Source: Morinoia aosen
Taxonomy: Eukaryota > Arthropoda > Malacostraca > Amphipoda > Talitridae
DNA length: 64,000 nucleotides
Direction of reading: 5' to 3'
Assembly (NCBI GenBank): GCA_030386875.1
Contig: CM059570.1
Location: 31,611,422 to 31,675,421, forward strand
The position numbers and the translations under genes were made by a program. The notes below the pieces were generated by a model. It saw nothing but the letters and a program-made list of their open reading frames with translations, did no database searches and had not been told where the DNA came from. Every line of letters starts with the position of its first letter. Within the stretch, counting starts at the first letter, position 1. This document shows, one piece after another, positions 1 through 11,624 of the stretch.

Positions 1-363
1 TCAATTTTATTATGTTTGTGGCTAATAAATTTCCAATCTCATTATGTTCGTGAATCATAAATTTCCAATCTCATTATGTTTGTGGGTAATAAATTTCCAA
101 TCTCATTATGTTCGTGAATCATAAATTTCCAATCTCATTATGTTCGTGAATCATAAATTTCCAATCTCATTATGTTCGTGAATCATAAATTTCCAATCTC
201 ATTATGTTCGTGAATCATAATTTCCAATCTCATTATGTTCGTGAATCATAAATTTCCAATCTCATTATGTTCGTGAATCATAATTTCCAATCTCATTATG
301 TTCGTGAATCATAAATTTCCAATCTCATTATGTTCGTGAATCATAAATTTCCAATCTCATTAC
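1..363. repeat. 32-bp minisatellite
   Basis: About 11 units built on aatttccaatctcattatg followed by ttcgtgaatcata; some units lack one base. The array runs off the left edge. Confidence 0.95.
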
Positions 364-2920
364 GCTGGTCTTCCATTTAAGAAAATGTTGGTTTGCGATA
401 TTCACTATCAGGAGCCAGGTTATCATACATCGCAGCGGGACAGCTGGCAGCGTGGGTTCCAGTGGACTTGGCTATGGTACTTATTACAACACGCTAAGTT
501 GCAAAGCCGGTTGTTTGAAAATGATATCTCTGTTCAATATCCATAAAATATACAAATGTGATTTGAAATATACAAAAATCCTACGTTTCGTCTGCCTTCG
601 TTGACAATACATCGAGGGTTAAAAAAATTTGAACATACGTTACTGTCATCTTTTAATTTAGCTTTCAACTACAATAAGTAAACATAGTTGAAAAAATATT
701 GCAAATAACTTTTATGAAAAACAAAATTTTGATAATGAAAATCACTTCCACGAAAATAAATAGTTGAATCATGAACAAATTGAATGAAATAAATGTGAGA
801 AATTTAACTCAGAGTAAAGAATTTGAAGTTTAAAATATATTAAAAATTCACCAGCATGTTTTGCTGAGCTGGGAAACAGAAATTTAACTAATTGAATGCA
901 TTGGATAAGCGATGAATGAGTTAAGCAGTCAAAATTATGAAGGAACTTCAATATTATTGGTTTCAAAAGAGACCCGTAAGGCAGTGCTTCAAAATATCTG
1001 TGAGTTATTATTGGCTCAGCGCGTCTTGACTCATTTCAAAAGAGTCACAGATGCAAAATCAAAGATTGGCCAAAAAAAGCCCTAAGTAGAAGCTTTGTCA
1101 AGATTCTTGGCCCATTCAGTTGAATGATATAGAGTCACATAGCCTTTTGAAGGTAGTATATCGTACATTTGAATAAAACCATCACTCAAACTGCTCGTTA
1201 CTCAAAGCATCGTAGTATTTTAAATAGTATACCTTTATTTCCTTTCGTTAGTTTTCTTTCGTTCTGATTATATCTTGACTCATTAAGTTGAATGGTACAG
1301 AGCCACGTAGCCTTTATTTTGCTGTATATGTTACACACGTCAATAAAATCATCATTCAAACTGCTCGTTTCTCAAAGCATCGTCTGCCTTCTCATAGTAT
1401 CTCTTCATTTACATTCGTTAGTTTTCTCTCGTTTTGATTATGATGGAAAAATCACGCAATTGAATATTTTTTTGTTCTCGTCTAGTAGGAGTGCAATTTA
1501 CTTGTGTGAGATCTGGGTCAATTTGAACAACATCGCATTACTACAATACCAAGGAGCGAATGATTTGCGCATTTGAAAAATAAGCTAACAGATAAAACTC
1601 CACACTAAGAAATATCTTTCGATTTTGTATAACGAAAAACGTTCCCAGTTTTTGTCTCCAATGACAACTCATGGTGTTCGAAGAAACATTTTTGCCGGCC
1701 AATATAAGTATAATCTCTATCGGAGCCAATTTAAAAAGAGTAACTAAAAACTGTGGATGGAACGCAAATGGCTTTGTTCTCCTCCTTCACTAAGTGCTAG
1801 CTGCACTTGCAGGGTGAAAGATGTGCTAAAAAATGTTTTATTTCAGTAAAATTTTAGTATGTTTCATAAAGTATTGCTTTTACATGGGCCATTTAGTTGA
1901 AGCCAAAACACGATGGCGGTAACTTTTGTTTTAACCAGACCTCATCTCTTAATCTTCCTTCTATAATTATATAATTTCTCCCTTCTTTCACAGTATCTCC
2001 ACTTTATCCCATATACCCATGTCCGGATGACGTTGAAGCGAATACCACGAGGATGTAGAACCCGAGATGTTTTTTATTGTTGTTTTTAGACTGTAACTTG
2101 ATTTCAATTTAAATTCTGTAGGAATAAATCGAAACTAGTTCATTTTTACGTTTTCGAAGTTTTTTTTGTGTTTATTTATATTTATTTTCCAAGTTATTTT
2201 CTTCAACTACACTGAGCAATTCAGCTGTCATTTCGATGTAGCAGCATAAAATTGTTCATTATTTTATTATATTTTCATTTATATTATCTGTACGTATATA
2301 CAGGGTGTTTCAGAAATAAGAGGTACAAAATTGCACACAGAGTAGGAAATAACCAAATAAACCCTTTTTTCCATGAAATTTTCCGGAAAAATTGCGTTTT
2401 GAGGTATTAGCTGTTTATTGTTTTAAAGGATGAAACTTGACAATAAATAACTAATAAATAGCTAATATCGCAGAAACATTAAAAAGCCTATATCGCTAAA
2501 CCCGAATTTTTTCGGTAAGCTTCGTGAAATAATAAGTGTTTATTTTGCCATTCTATACTTGGCGTACAATTTCGTTCCTATTGTTCCGAAACACCATATA
2601 CATGTGTGTGTGGATATGTGTGCGCACGCCCGATGCCATTTCACTTGATGCTCTGCGACCAGTTAACAATGAACCATTTTTCAGAAATAACTCGATAGTC
2701 CAGTCAAGAAATTTATTGCACCAGCAAACTGTTTCAAAAAAGATCTATCACTACCCCAGAGGAACAGACATGAAATAATACGTAATTTGAGAAAAGGATT
2801 CGTGAAAAATTATCATTTTGTCCGTACGATGAACAAGCTATGAATTTCATTTTGCACTGATGTTTGTTTACATGTTTTTAGATGGGCGTGTTGCGTGATT
2901 TTTTTATTAATTACTTTTTA
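364..2920. other. AT-rich intergenic DNA with one direct duplication
   Basis: No gene recognised. A direct duplication of about 165 bp lies at 1101-1445 (both halves carry a cgtagcctt-like and an actgctcgtt-like block). A cagggtgtttcagaaataag stretch near 2300 resembles the ends of small arthropod DNA transposons. Confidence 0.6.
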
Positions 2921-5900
2921 CGTAAGTCCTTACAGCACGACCCGCTGCTCACGTAACATGCGTGTGGTTCACCCCGTGTTGCGTAAGTCCTTACAGCACG
3001 ACCCGCTGCTCACGTAACATGCGTGTGATTCACCCCGTGTTGCGTAAGTCCTTACAGCACGACCCGCTGCTCACGTAACATACGTGTGGTTCACCCCGTG
3101 TTGCGTAAGTCCTTACAGCACGACCCGCTGCTCACGTAACATGCGTGTGGTTCACCCCGTGTTGCGTAAGTCCTTACAGCACGACCTGCTGCTCACGTAA
3201 CCTGCGTCTGGTTCACCCCGTGTTGCGTAAGTCCTTACAACACGACCCGCTGCTCATGTAACATGCGTGTGGTTCACCCCGTGTTGCGTAAGTCCTTACA
3301 GCACGACCCGCTGCTCGCGTAACATGCGTGTGGTTCACCCCGTGTAGCGTAAGTCCTTACAGCACGACCCGCTGCTCACGTAACCTGCGTGTGGTTCACC
3401 CCGTGTTGCGTAAGTCCTTACAGCACGACCCGCTGCTCATGTAACATGCGTGTGGTTCACCCCGTGTTGCGTAAGTCCTTACAGCACGACCCGCTGCTCA
3501 TGTAACATGCGTGTGGTTCACCCCGTGTTGCGTAAGTCCTTACAGCACGACCCGCTGCTCGCGTAACATGCGTGTGGTTCACCCCGTGTTGCGTAAGTCC
3601 TTACAGCACGACCCGCTGCTCACGTAACATGCGTGTGGTTCGCCTCGTGTTGCGTAAGTCCTTACAGCACGACCCGCTGCTCACGTAACATGCGTGTGGT
3701 TCACCCCGTGTTGCGTAAGTCCTTACAGCACGACCCGCTGCTCACGTAACATGCGTTTGGTTCACCCCGTGTTGCGTAAGTCCTTACAGCACGACCCGCT
3801 GCTCACGTAACATGCGTGTGGTTCATCCCGTGTTGCGTAAGTCCTTACAGCACGACCCGCTGCTCATGTAACATGCGTTTGGTTCACCCCGTGTTGCGCA
3901 AGTCCTTACAGCACGACCCGCTGCTCACGTAACATGCGTGTGGTTCACCTCGTGTTGCGTAAGTCCTTACAGCACGACCCGCTGCTCACGTAACATGCGT
4001 GTGGTTCACCCCGTGTTGCGTAAGTCTTTACAGCACGACCCGCTGCTCATGTAATATGCGTGTGGTTCACCTCGTGTTGCGTAAGTCCTTACAGCACGAC
4101 CCGCTGCTCACGTAACATGCGTGTGGTTCACCCCGTGTTGCGTAAGTCCTTACAGCACGACCCGCTGCTCACGTAACATGCGTGTGGTTCACCCCGTGTT
4201 GCATAAGTCCTTACAGCACGACCCGCTGCTCACGTAACATGCGTGTGGTTCACCCCGTGTTGCGTAAGTCCTTACAGCACGACCCGCTGCTCACGTAACA
4301 TGCGTGTGGTTCACCTCGTGTTGCGTAAGTCCTTTCAGCACGACCCGCTGCTCACGTAACATGCGTGTGGTTCACCCCGTGTTGCGTAAGTCCTTACAGC
4401 ACGACCCGCTGCTCACGTAACATGCGTGTGGTTCACCCCGTGTTGCGTAAGTCCTTACAGCACGACCCGCTGCTCACGTAACATGCGTGTGGTTCATCCC
4501 GTGTTGCGTAAGTCCTTACAGCACGACCCGCTGCTCATGTAACATGCGTTTGGTTCGCCCCGTGTTGCGCAAGTCCTTACAGCACGACCCGCTGCTCACG
4601 TAACATGCGTGTGGTTCACCTCGTGTTGCGTAAGTCCTTACAGCACGACCCGCTGCTCACGTAACATGCGTGTGGTTCACCCCGTGTTGCGTAAGTCCTT
4701 ACAGCACGACCCGCTGCTCATGTAACATGCGTGTGGTTCACCCCGTGTTGCGTAAGTCCTTGCAGCACGACCCGCTCCTCACGTAACATGCGTGTGGTTC
4801 ACCCCGTGTTGCGTAAGTCCTTACAGCACGACCCGCTGCTCACGTAACATGCGTGTGGTTCACCTCGTGTTGCGTAAGTCCTTACAGCACGACCCGCTGC
4901 TCACGTAACATGCGTGTAGTTCACCCCGTGTTGCGTAAGTCCTTACAACACGAGCCGCTGCTCATGTAGCATGCGTGTGGTTCACCTCGTGTTGCGTAAG
5001 TCCTTACAGCACGACCCGCTCCTCACGTAACATGCGTGTGGTTCACCTCGTGTTGCGTAAGTCTTTACAGCACGACCCGCTGCTCACGTAACATGCGTGT
5101 GGTTCACCCCGTGTTGCGTAAGTCCTTACAGCACGACCCGCTGCTCACGTAACATGCGTGTGGTTCACCCCGTGTTGCGTAAGTCCTTACAGCACGACCC
5201 GCTGCTCATGTAACATGCGTGTGGTTCACCTCGTGTTGCGTAAGTCCTTACAGCACGACCCGCTGCTCACGTAACATGCGTGTGGTTCACCCCGTGTTGC
5301 GTAAGTCCTTACAGCACGACCCGCTGCTCACGTAACATGCGTGTGGTTCACCCCGTGTTGCGTAAGTCCTTACAGCACGACCCGCTGCTCATGTAACATG
5401 CGTGTGGTTCACCTCGTGTTGCGTAAGTCCTTACAGCACGACCCGCTGCTCACGTAACATGCGTGTGGTTCACCCCGTGTTGCGTAAGTCCTTACAGCAC
5501 GACCCGCTGCTCACGTAACATGCGTGTGGTTCACCCCGTGTTGCGTAAGTCCTTACAGCACGACCAGCTGCTCACGTAACATGCGTGTGGTTCACCCCGT
5601 GTTGCGTAAGTCCTTACAGCACGACCCGCTGCTCATGTAACATGCGTGTGGTTCACCTCGTGTTGCGTAAGTCCTTACAGCACGACCCGCTGCTCACGTA
5701 ACATGCGTGTGGTTCACCCCGTGTTGCGTAAGTCCTTACAGCACGACCCGCTGCTCACGTAACATGCGTGTGGTTCACCCCGTGTTGCGTAAGTCCTTAC
5801 AGCACGACCCGCTGCTCACGTAACATGCGTGTGGTTCACCCCGTGTTGCGTAAGTCTTTACAGCACGACCCGCTGCTCACGTAACATGCGTGTGGTTCAC

Positions 5901-8624
5901 CTCGTGTTGCGTAAGTCCTTACAGCACGACCCGCTGCTCACGTAACATGCGTGTGGTTCACCCCGTGTTGCGTAAGTCCTTACAGCACGACCCGCTGTTC
6001 ACGTAACATGCGTGTGGTTCACCCCGTGTTGCGTAAGTCCTTACAGCACGACCCGCTGCTCACGTAACATGCGTGTGGTTCATCCCGTGTTGCGTAAGTC
6101 CTTACAGCACAACCCGCTGCTCATGTAACATGCGTTTGGTTCACCCCGTGTTGCGCAAGTCCTTGCAGCACGACCCGCTGCTCACGTACCATGCGTGTGG
6201 TTCACCTCGTGTTGCGTAAGTCCTTACAGCACGACCCGCTGCTCACGTAACATGCGTGTGGTTCACCCCGTGTTGCGTAAGTCCTTACAGCACGACCCGC
6301 TGCTCATGTAACATGCGTGTGGTTCACCTCGTGTTGCGTAAGTCCTTACAGCACGACCCGCTGCTCACGTAACATGCGTGTGGTTCACCCCGTGTTGCGT
6401 AAGTCCTTACAGCACGACCCGCTGCTCACGTAACATGCGTGTGGTTCACCCCGTGTTGCGTAAGTCCTTACAGCACGACCCGCTGCTCATGTAACATGCG
6501 TGTGGTTCACCTCGTGTTGCGTAAGTCCTTACAGCACGACCCGCTGCTCACGTAACATGCGTGTGGTTCACCCCGTGTTGCGTAAGTCCTTACAGCACGA
6601 CCCGCTGCTCACGTAACATGCGTGTGGTTCACCCCGTGTTGCGTAAGTCCTTACAGCACGACCCGCTGCTCATGTAACATGCGTGTGGTTCACCTCGTGT
6701 TGCGTAAGTCCTTACAGCACGACCCGCTGCTCACGTAACATGCGTGTGGTTCACCCCGTGTTGCGTAAGTCCTTACAGCACGACCCGCTGCTCACGTAAC
6801 ATGCGTGTGGTTCACCCCGTGTTGCGTAAGTCCTTACAGCACGACCAGCTGCTCACGTAACATGCGTGTGGTTCACCCCGTGTTGCGTAAGTCCTTACAG
6901 CACGACCCGCTGCTCATGTAACATGCGTGTGGTTCACCTCGTGTTGCGTAAGTCCTTACAGCACGACCCGCTGCTCACGTAACATGCGTGTGGTTCACCC
7001 CGTGTTGCGTAAGTCCTTACAGCACGACCCGCTGCTCACGTAACATGCGTGTGGTTCACCCCGTGTTGCGTAAGTCCTTACAGCACGACCCGCTGCTCAC
7101 GTAACATGCGTGTGGTTCACCCCGTGTTGCGTAAGTCTTTACAGCACGACCCGCTGCTCACGTAACATGCGTGTGGTTCACCTCGTGTTGCGTAAGTCCT
7201 TACAGCACGACCCGCTGCTCACGTAACATGCGTGTGGTTCACCCCGTGTTGCGTAAGTCCTTACAGCACGACCCGCTGTTCACGTAACATGCGTGTGGTT
7301 CACCCCGTGTTGCGTAAGTCCTTACAGCACGACCCGCTGCTCACGTAACATGCGTGTGGTTCATCCCGTGTTGCGTAAGTCCTTACAGCACAACCCGCTG
7401 CTCATGTAACATGCGTTTGGTTCACCCCGTGTTGCGCAAGTCCTTGCAGCACGACCCGCTGCTCACGTACCATGCGTGTGGTTCACCTCGTGTTGCGTAA
7501 GTCCTTACAGCACGACCCGCTGCTCACGTAACATGCGTGTGGTTCACCCCGTGTTGCGTAAGTCCTTACAGCACGACCCGCTGCTCATGTAACATGCGTG
7601 TGGTTCACCTCGTGTTGCGTAAGTCCTTACAGCACGACCCGCTGCTCACGTAACATGCGTGTGGTTCACCCCGTGTTGCGTAAGTCCTTGCAGCACGACC
7701 CGCTGCTCACGTAACATGCGTGTGGTTCACCCCGTGTTGCGTAAGTCCTTACAGCACGACCCGCTGCTCACGTAACATGCGTGTGGTTCATCCGGTGTTG
7801 CGTAAGTCCTTACAGCACGTCCCGCTGCTCATGTAACATGCGTGTGGTTCACCCCGTGTTGCGTAAGTCCTTACAGCACGACCCGCTGCTCACGTAACAT
7901 GCGTGTGGTTCACCCCGTGTTGCGTAAGTCCTTACAGCACGACCCGCTGCTCACGTAACATGCGTGTGGTTCACCTCGTGTTGCGTAAGTCCTTACAGCA
8001 CGACCCGCTGCTCACGTAACATGCGTGTGATTCACCCCGTGTTGCGTAAGTCCTTACAGCACGACCCGCTGCTCACGTAACATGCGTGTGGTTCACCTCG
8101 TGTTGCGTAAGTCCTTACAGCACGACCCGCTGCTCACGTAACATTTGTGTGGTTCACCCCGTGTTGCGTAAGTCCTTACAGCACGACCCGCTGCTCACGT
8201 AACATGCGTGTGGTTCACCCCGTGTTGCGTAAGTCCTTACAGCACGACCCGCTGCTCACGTAACATGCGTGTGGTTCACCCCGTGTTGCGTAAGTCCTTA
8301 CAGCACGACCCGCTGCTCACGTAACCTGCGTGTGGTTCATCCCGTGTTGCGTAAGTCCTTACAGCACGACCCGCTGCTCATGTAACATGCGTGTGGTTCA
8401 CCCCGTGTTGCGTAAGTCCTTACAGCACGACCCGCTGCTCACGTAACATGCGTGTGGTTCACCCCGTGTTGCGTAAGTCCTTACAGCACGACCCGCTGCT
8501 CATGTAACCTGCGTGTGGTTCATCCCGTGTTGCGTAAGTCCTTACAGCACGACCCGCTGCTCACGTAACATGCGTGTGGTTCACCCCGTGTTGCGTAAGT
8601 CCTTACAGCACGACCCGCTGCTCT
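2921..8624. repeat. 61-bp minisatellite, about 93 units, with higher-order structure
   Basis: Unit contains gcgtaagtccttacagcacg then acccgctgctcacgtaacat. Spacing is a strict 61 bp. Rare variants recur at fixed multiples: cgaccagctg at 5561 and 6842, an aacccgctg variant at 6111 and 7392, and cacgtacc at 6181 and 7462, each 1281 bp (21 units) apart; gcgcaagt at 3896 and 4567, 671 bp (11 units) apart. Confidence 0.98.
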
Positions 8625-10751
8625 CATCACGCATCCGTTGGAGGATTTATTGATAAGGATAATAGGAAATACAATTGTTAAGATCTGTTTCTTTTACCAA
8701 TTTATAATCTGTCAATAATTTACAAAAAGAAACGACAGAATAACTGAAACGATATTGAGTTTGCGCGGCAAGCACTCCGCTATCCCGACAAGTAATTTCA
8801 ATAATTAGTAAATGATTTATTGAAATGAATGACAAAATAACGGAGAATATTTTGATTAGTACCTTATAGGTTAACGAGACTTGCAGTTCGCCATCATCGC
8901 GAAGATAAATTTTCGTACTACGCAAGAGAATGAATTAAAACGAATGAATTAAAACGAGATGGTCACACATAGTGCGGGCACTTCAGTATTACGAAGTACA
9001 GATTCTACGGAGGTTTTTTATTTACATCAGAACTTCTAATTGCATTTTTCACTTTGAGAGATAACCGTTTCTTATAGCACTATAGAAAGGCCCAATAAAA
9101 CTAACGCCTAATTTCGAGCAATAACAAGAACACGTGGTCCATGTACGCTTTGGCTTGAGAGAGTCAGAATTTTCGTCTATTACGCTCATCATTTTCTTGC
9201 ACAACACGAATTTCTTAAAAGAGAAACTTGTACTTTTGCTTTGATGGTGAATACATGGAAAATACCATGCATTCACTTGTAAAGTGCGAGTTTTTAAAAA
9301 GAGAACCTTGCATTTTTGCTTTAATGCTGAACGCAAGCGAATCATCTAAGTCACAGGCACCAACGAAAGAACTCTCTTAATTCATTGTTTGGTTATAGTA
9401 GATGACAACCTGACTGTTGAAGTGCATGTTGAAAATAGTTCATGATAGAATGCACCAACAAATCCCCAATTTTCTTAGAGCACACAAGTACCTGTGTTCA
9501 AATTTATCCATTGTAATAGCTTTGAGAAACAATCTAATTGATACATCAATTGTAGTAAATAAGCTGTTTGAAACTGGTTGTTTGTGCGCAACTCAACTTT
9601 TGGTTGAGCCATTGGGCCATCGCATGGCGCAGTGGAAATATTCTTCAACATGACTTATATTATAGAGTTATATGAACAATAGAATAAGTTATGTGGTGGT
9701 GATGTTACTGTGAGTTAGGAAATCAATTTATGCATTCATTTCTGTTGTAGTAAATTTATACTTTAATGAAAAAGTTTCATTTGAAATTTTAACACTTTAT
9801 TGGGATGAACTAACAACGGTCAGTGACAGAAGTTCAAGGATCAAAAATTATCTTTTTGCTTAAAATGAAACTCAACGAACTAAGATCAATTTTACGAGCA
9901 AACCTTTAGCATGGAAAAAATTCTTCATCCAAATCCTGGTCATTATTTATAAGCGATGAAAAAGTTGTGAAATTTGAGAAACAAATTTTGTGATTCATGT
10001 GTGAACAATAATTGAATTGAGAAATTTAATGCAAAATGCCCAAATGACTAGGCCACGCTGTAAAATTTGAACAAATTGAATTCCTGTCTCGAAAAACCCA
10101 GTCATCATTTCAAAAGTCATTTACATTAAGGTGAACACAGTCGGTCACAAATTAGATACATCAACTCCTTGATTTTGAAAATGCTCTAAATTCTTGACAA
10201 CTAGCTGTACACAACAAACTTTTGTCTAGATTTTTCATGGGATAACACGAGCATTAACGAAGGATAAAAAGAGACGACTGCTGAAGGAGGTAGCTCTACG
10301 GTGTATCTAGAGAAGGTCGAACGTTGAATGTGATATAAACATTCATCATGGATGGCGGTATTGTTCTTACAGAAACGCTATTGAGAGACCTACGTTTTAC
10401 TACAAAGAATGATTTGGACGAGTCACTAGAACAATGTCAACTGCTTTACTGAACAGCGGCAACAAAAACCCGGTCGCAGTGCTGTGGGTAACTGCTCACA
10501 ATCATGCCTATTAACGTATCAGAACCGACATGCTGCTCGTCGAGATGCTTTCCTTGCTTGTTCCGGTTGAATCATAACACAGTTTGGGTACATCACCATC
10601 AAATGTACCCAGTTTGTGTACATCACCATCAAATGTACACAGTTTGTGTACATTTCGCCGTAGTTATGTATATTCCCCGAACGTGTAGTTTTGAGTATCC
10701 TCAAATGATAGGGATTTTATACTCGACCTAAATAGAAATTTCTTGCTTAGA
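8625..10751. other. AT-rich intergenic DNA, no gene seen
   Basis: Only short open frames. Contains a diverged direct duplication around 9200-9335 (aaaagagaaacttg / aaaagagaaccttg blocks) and short gtttgtgtacatcaccatca repeats near 10585-10660. Confidence 0.6.
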
Positions 10752-10830
10752 ACAGGGTGCGGCTGTCAATCCTGCATTTTCGAGCAGCCTGTGGCTGTGG
10801 AAAAATGCAGGATTGACTGTCGCACCCTGT
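10752..10830. repeat. 79-nt near-perfect hairpin
   Basis: Arms of 29 bases (10752-10780 and 10802-10830) pair at 27 positions around a 21-base loop; ends are acagggtgc / gcaccctgt. It has the size of a miRNA precursor, but could equally be a minimal foldback transposon. No clear target duplication. Confidence 0.85.
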
Positions 10831-11067
10831 AGCTAAACGTTCTGATATAATGGTGCTATTGTCGACAAAAAAGGTGTGCGTGGTCATTCTAGGGTCTAAT
10901 ATAGCACAGAAGTCACTAAGTACCTTCATCGAACAGTTTTTTTCCGATGTATACTGTAACTGAAAAATCAAAATTGCAATTCGAAGTTACACGTGAAAAA
11001 TCAGCTTCTTGTTTCTTTTTGTCACCTGAAAATTTTAAAACTGCTCATTCGAAATACTTTTGTCGTG

Positions 11068-11073
11068 TTTATT
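11068..11073 (-). promoter_or_regulatory. possible polyadenylation signal
   Basis: AATAAA on the minus strand about 400 bases after the stop codon; the first canonical hexamer I noticed downstream. Position only; no transcript evidence. Confidence 0.35.
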
Positions 11074-11214
11074 TGACAGTCCAACAATTTCTTGAAAACA
11101 ATAATAAATCCTATAATTCATTTTCTTGTAAATACACGTGCTAGAACATTAAACATTTTGGCCAATAAATTACATACGAAAATAACCACTACTTCCAATT
11201 TTCGAGGCTGAACT

Positions 11215-11520
11215 CGCTTTCCACGTAAGCACTATTATAGATTAATATTTTCATACTCGAGCTAATTTTTTTCAGTTCCTGTGAGCGTAAGTCTTGCGAG
11301 CGGAGACGGGCATAACAATTTCCTTTTGAACACTACTATATATTAACATTTTCATAATCCAGATAATTTTTTCTGTTCCTGCGAGTGTAGGTTTTTCGAG
11401 CAGAGACGTGTACAACAATTTCCACGTGAGCACTTCTACGTATTAACATTTTCATGCTCCAGGTAATATTTTTCAATTCCTGCGAGCGTAGGTCTTGCGA
11501 GCAGAGACGGGCGTGGCAAT
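11215..11520 (-). repeat. ~100-bp tandem triplication of the CEP104 C-terminal end
   Basis: Three units, with the shared ttcct core at 11276, 11376 and 11477 (spacing 100 and 101). The proximal unit is the real exon end. The distal unit still reads PVSARKTYAHRN then TGA; the middle one reads VSARKTYTRRN without a stop. The copies lie in the 3' UTR or downstream flank. Confidence 0.93.
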
Positions 11521-11624
11521 TTTGGTGCGGACGCTGCTGCGGCCGAGTCCGGCCGACCTGCCGTAGTCGTCCAGGTGACTTTCTTGTCCGTCAGCACCGC
11601 TCGATGCTCTGGGCCGCGGGAGAG
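11473..11624 (-). CDS. CEP104: CEP104 exon 19: basic C-terminal tail and stop codon
   Basis: Codes residues 1142-1191 and TGA. Ends RSSVRTKIATPVSARKTYAR, RN, stop, closely like the human C-terminus, where a SKIP motif (EB1-binding SxIP) precedes a similar RTYAKR end. Here the SxIP position reads TKIA (1175-1178), so the Ser and Pro are both changed. Acceptor ttgcgcag|CTCTCC. Two further diverged copies of this tail follow the stop codon. Confidence 0.94.

Noticed and set aside
2921..8624. Possible CRISPR array because of regular spacing
   Set aside because: Direct head-to-tail 61-bp repeats with no unique spacers, in a eukaryotic genome.
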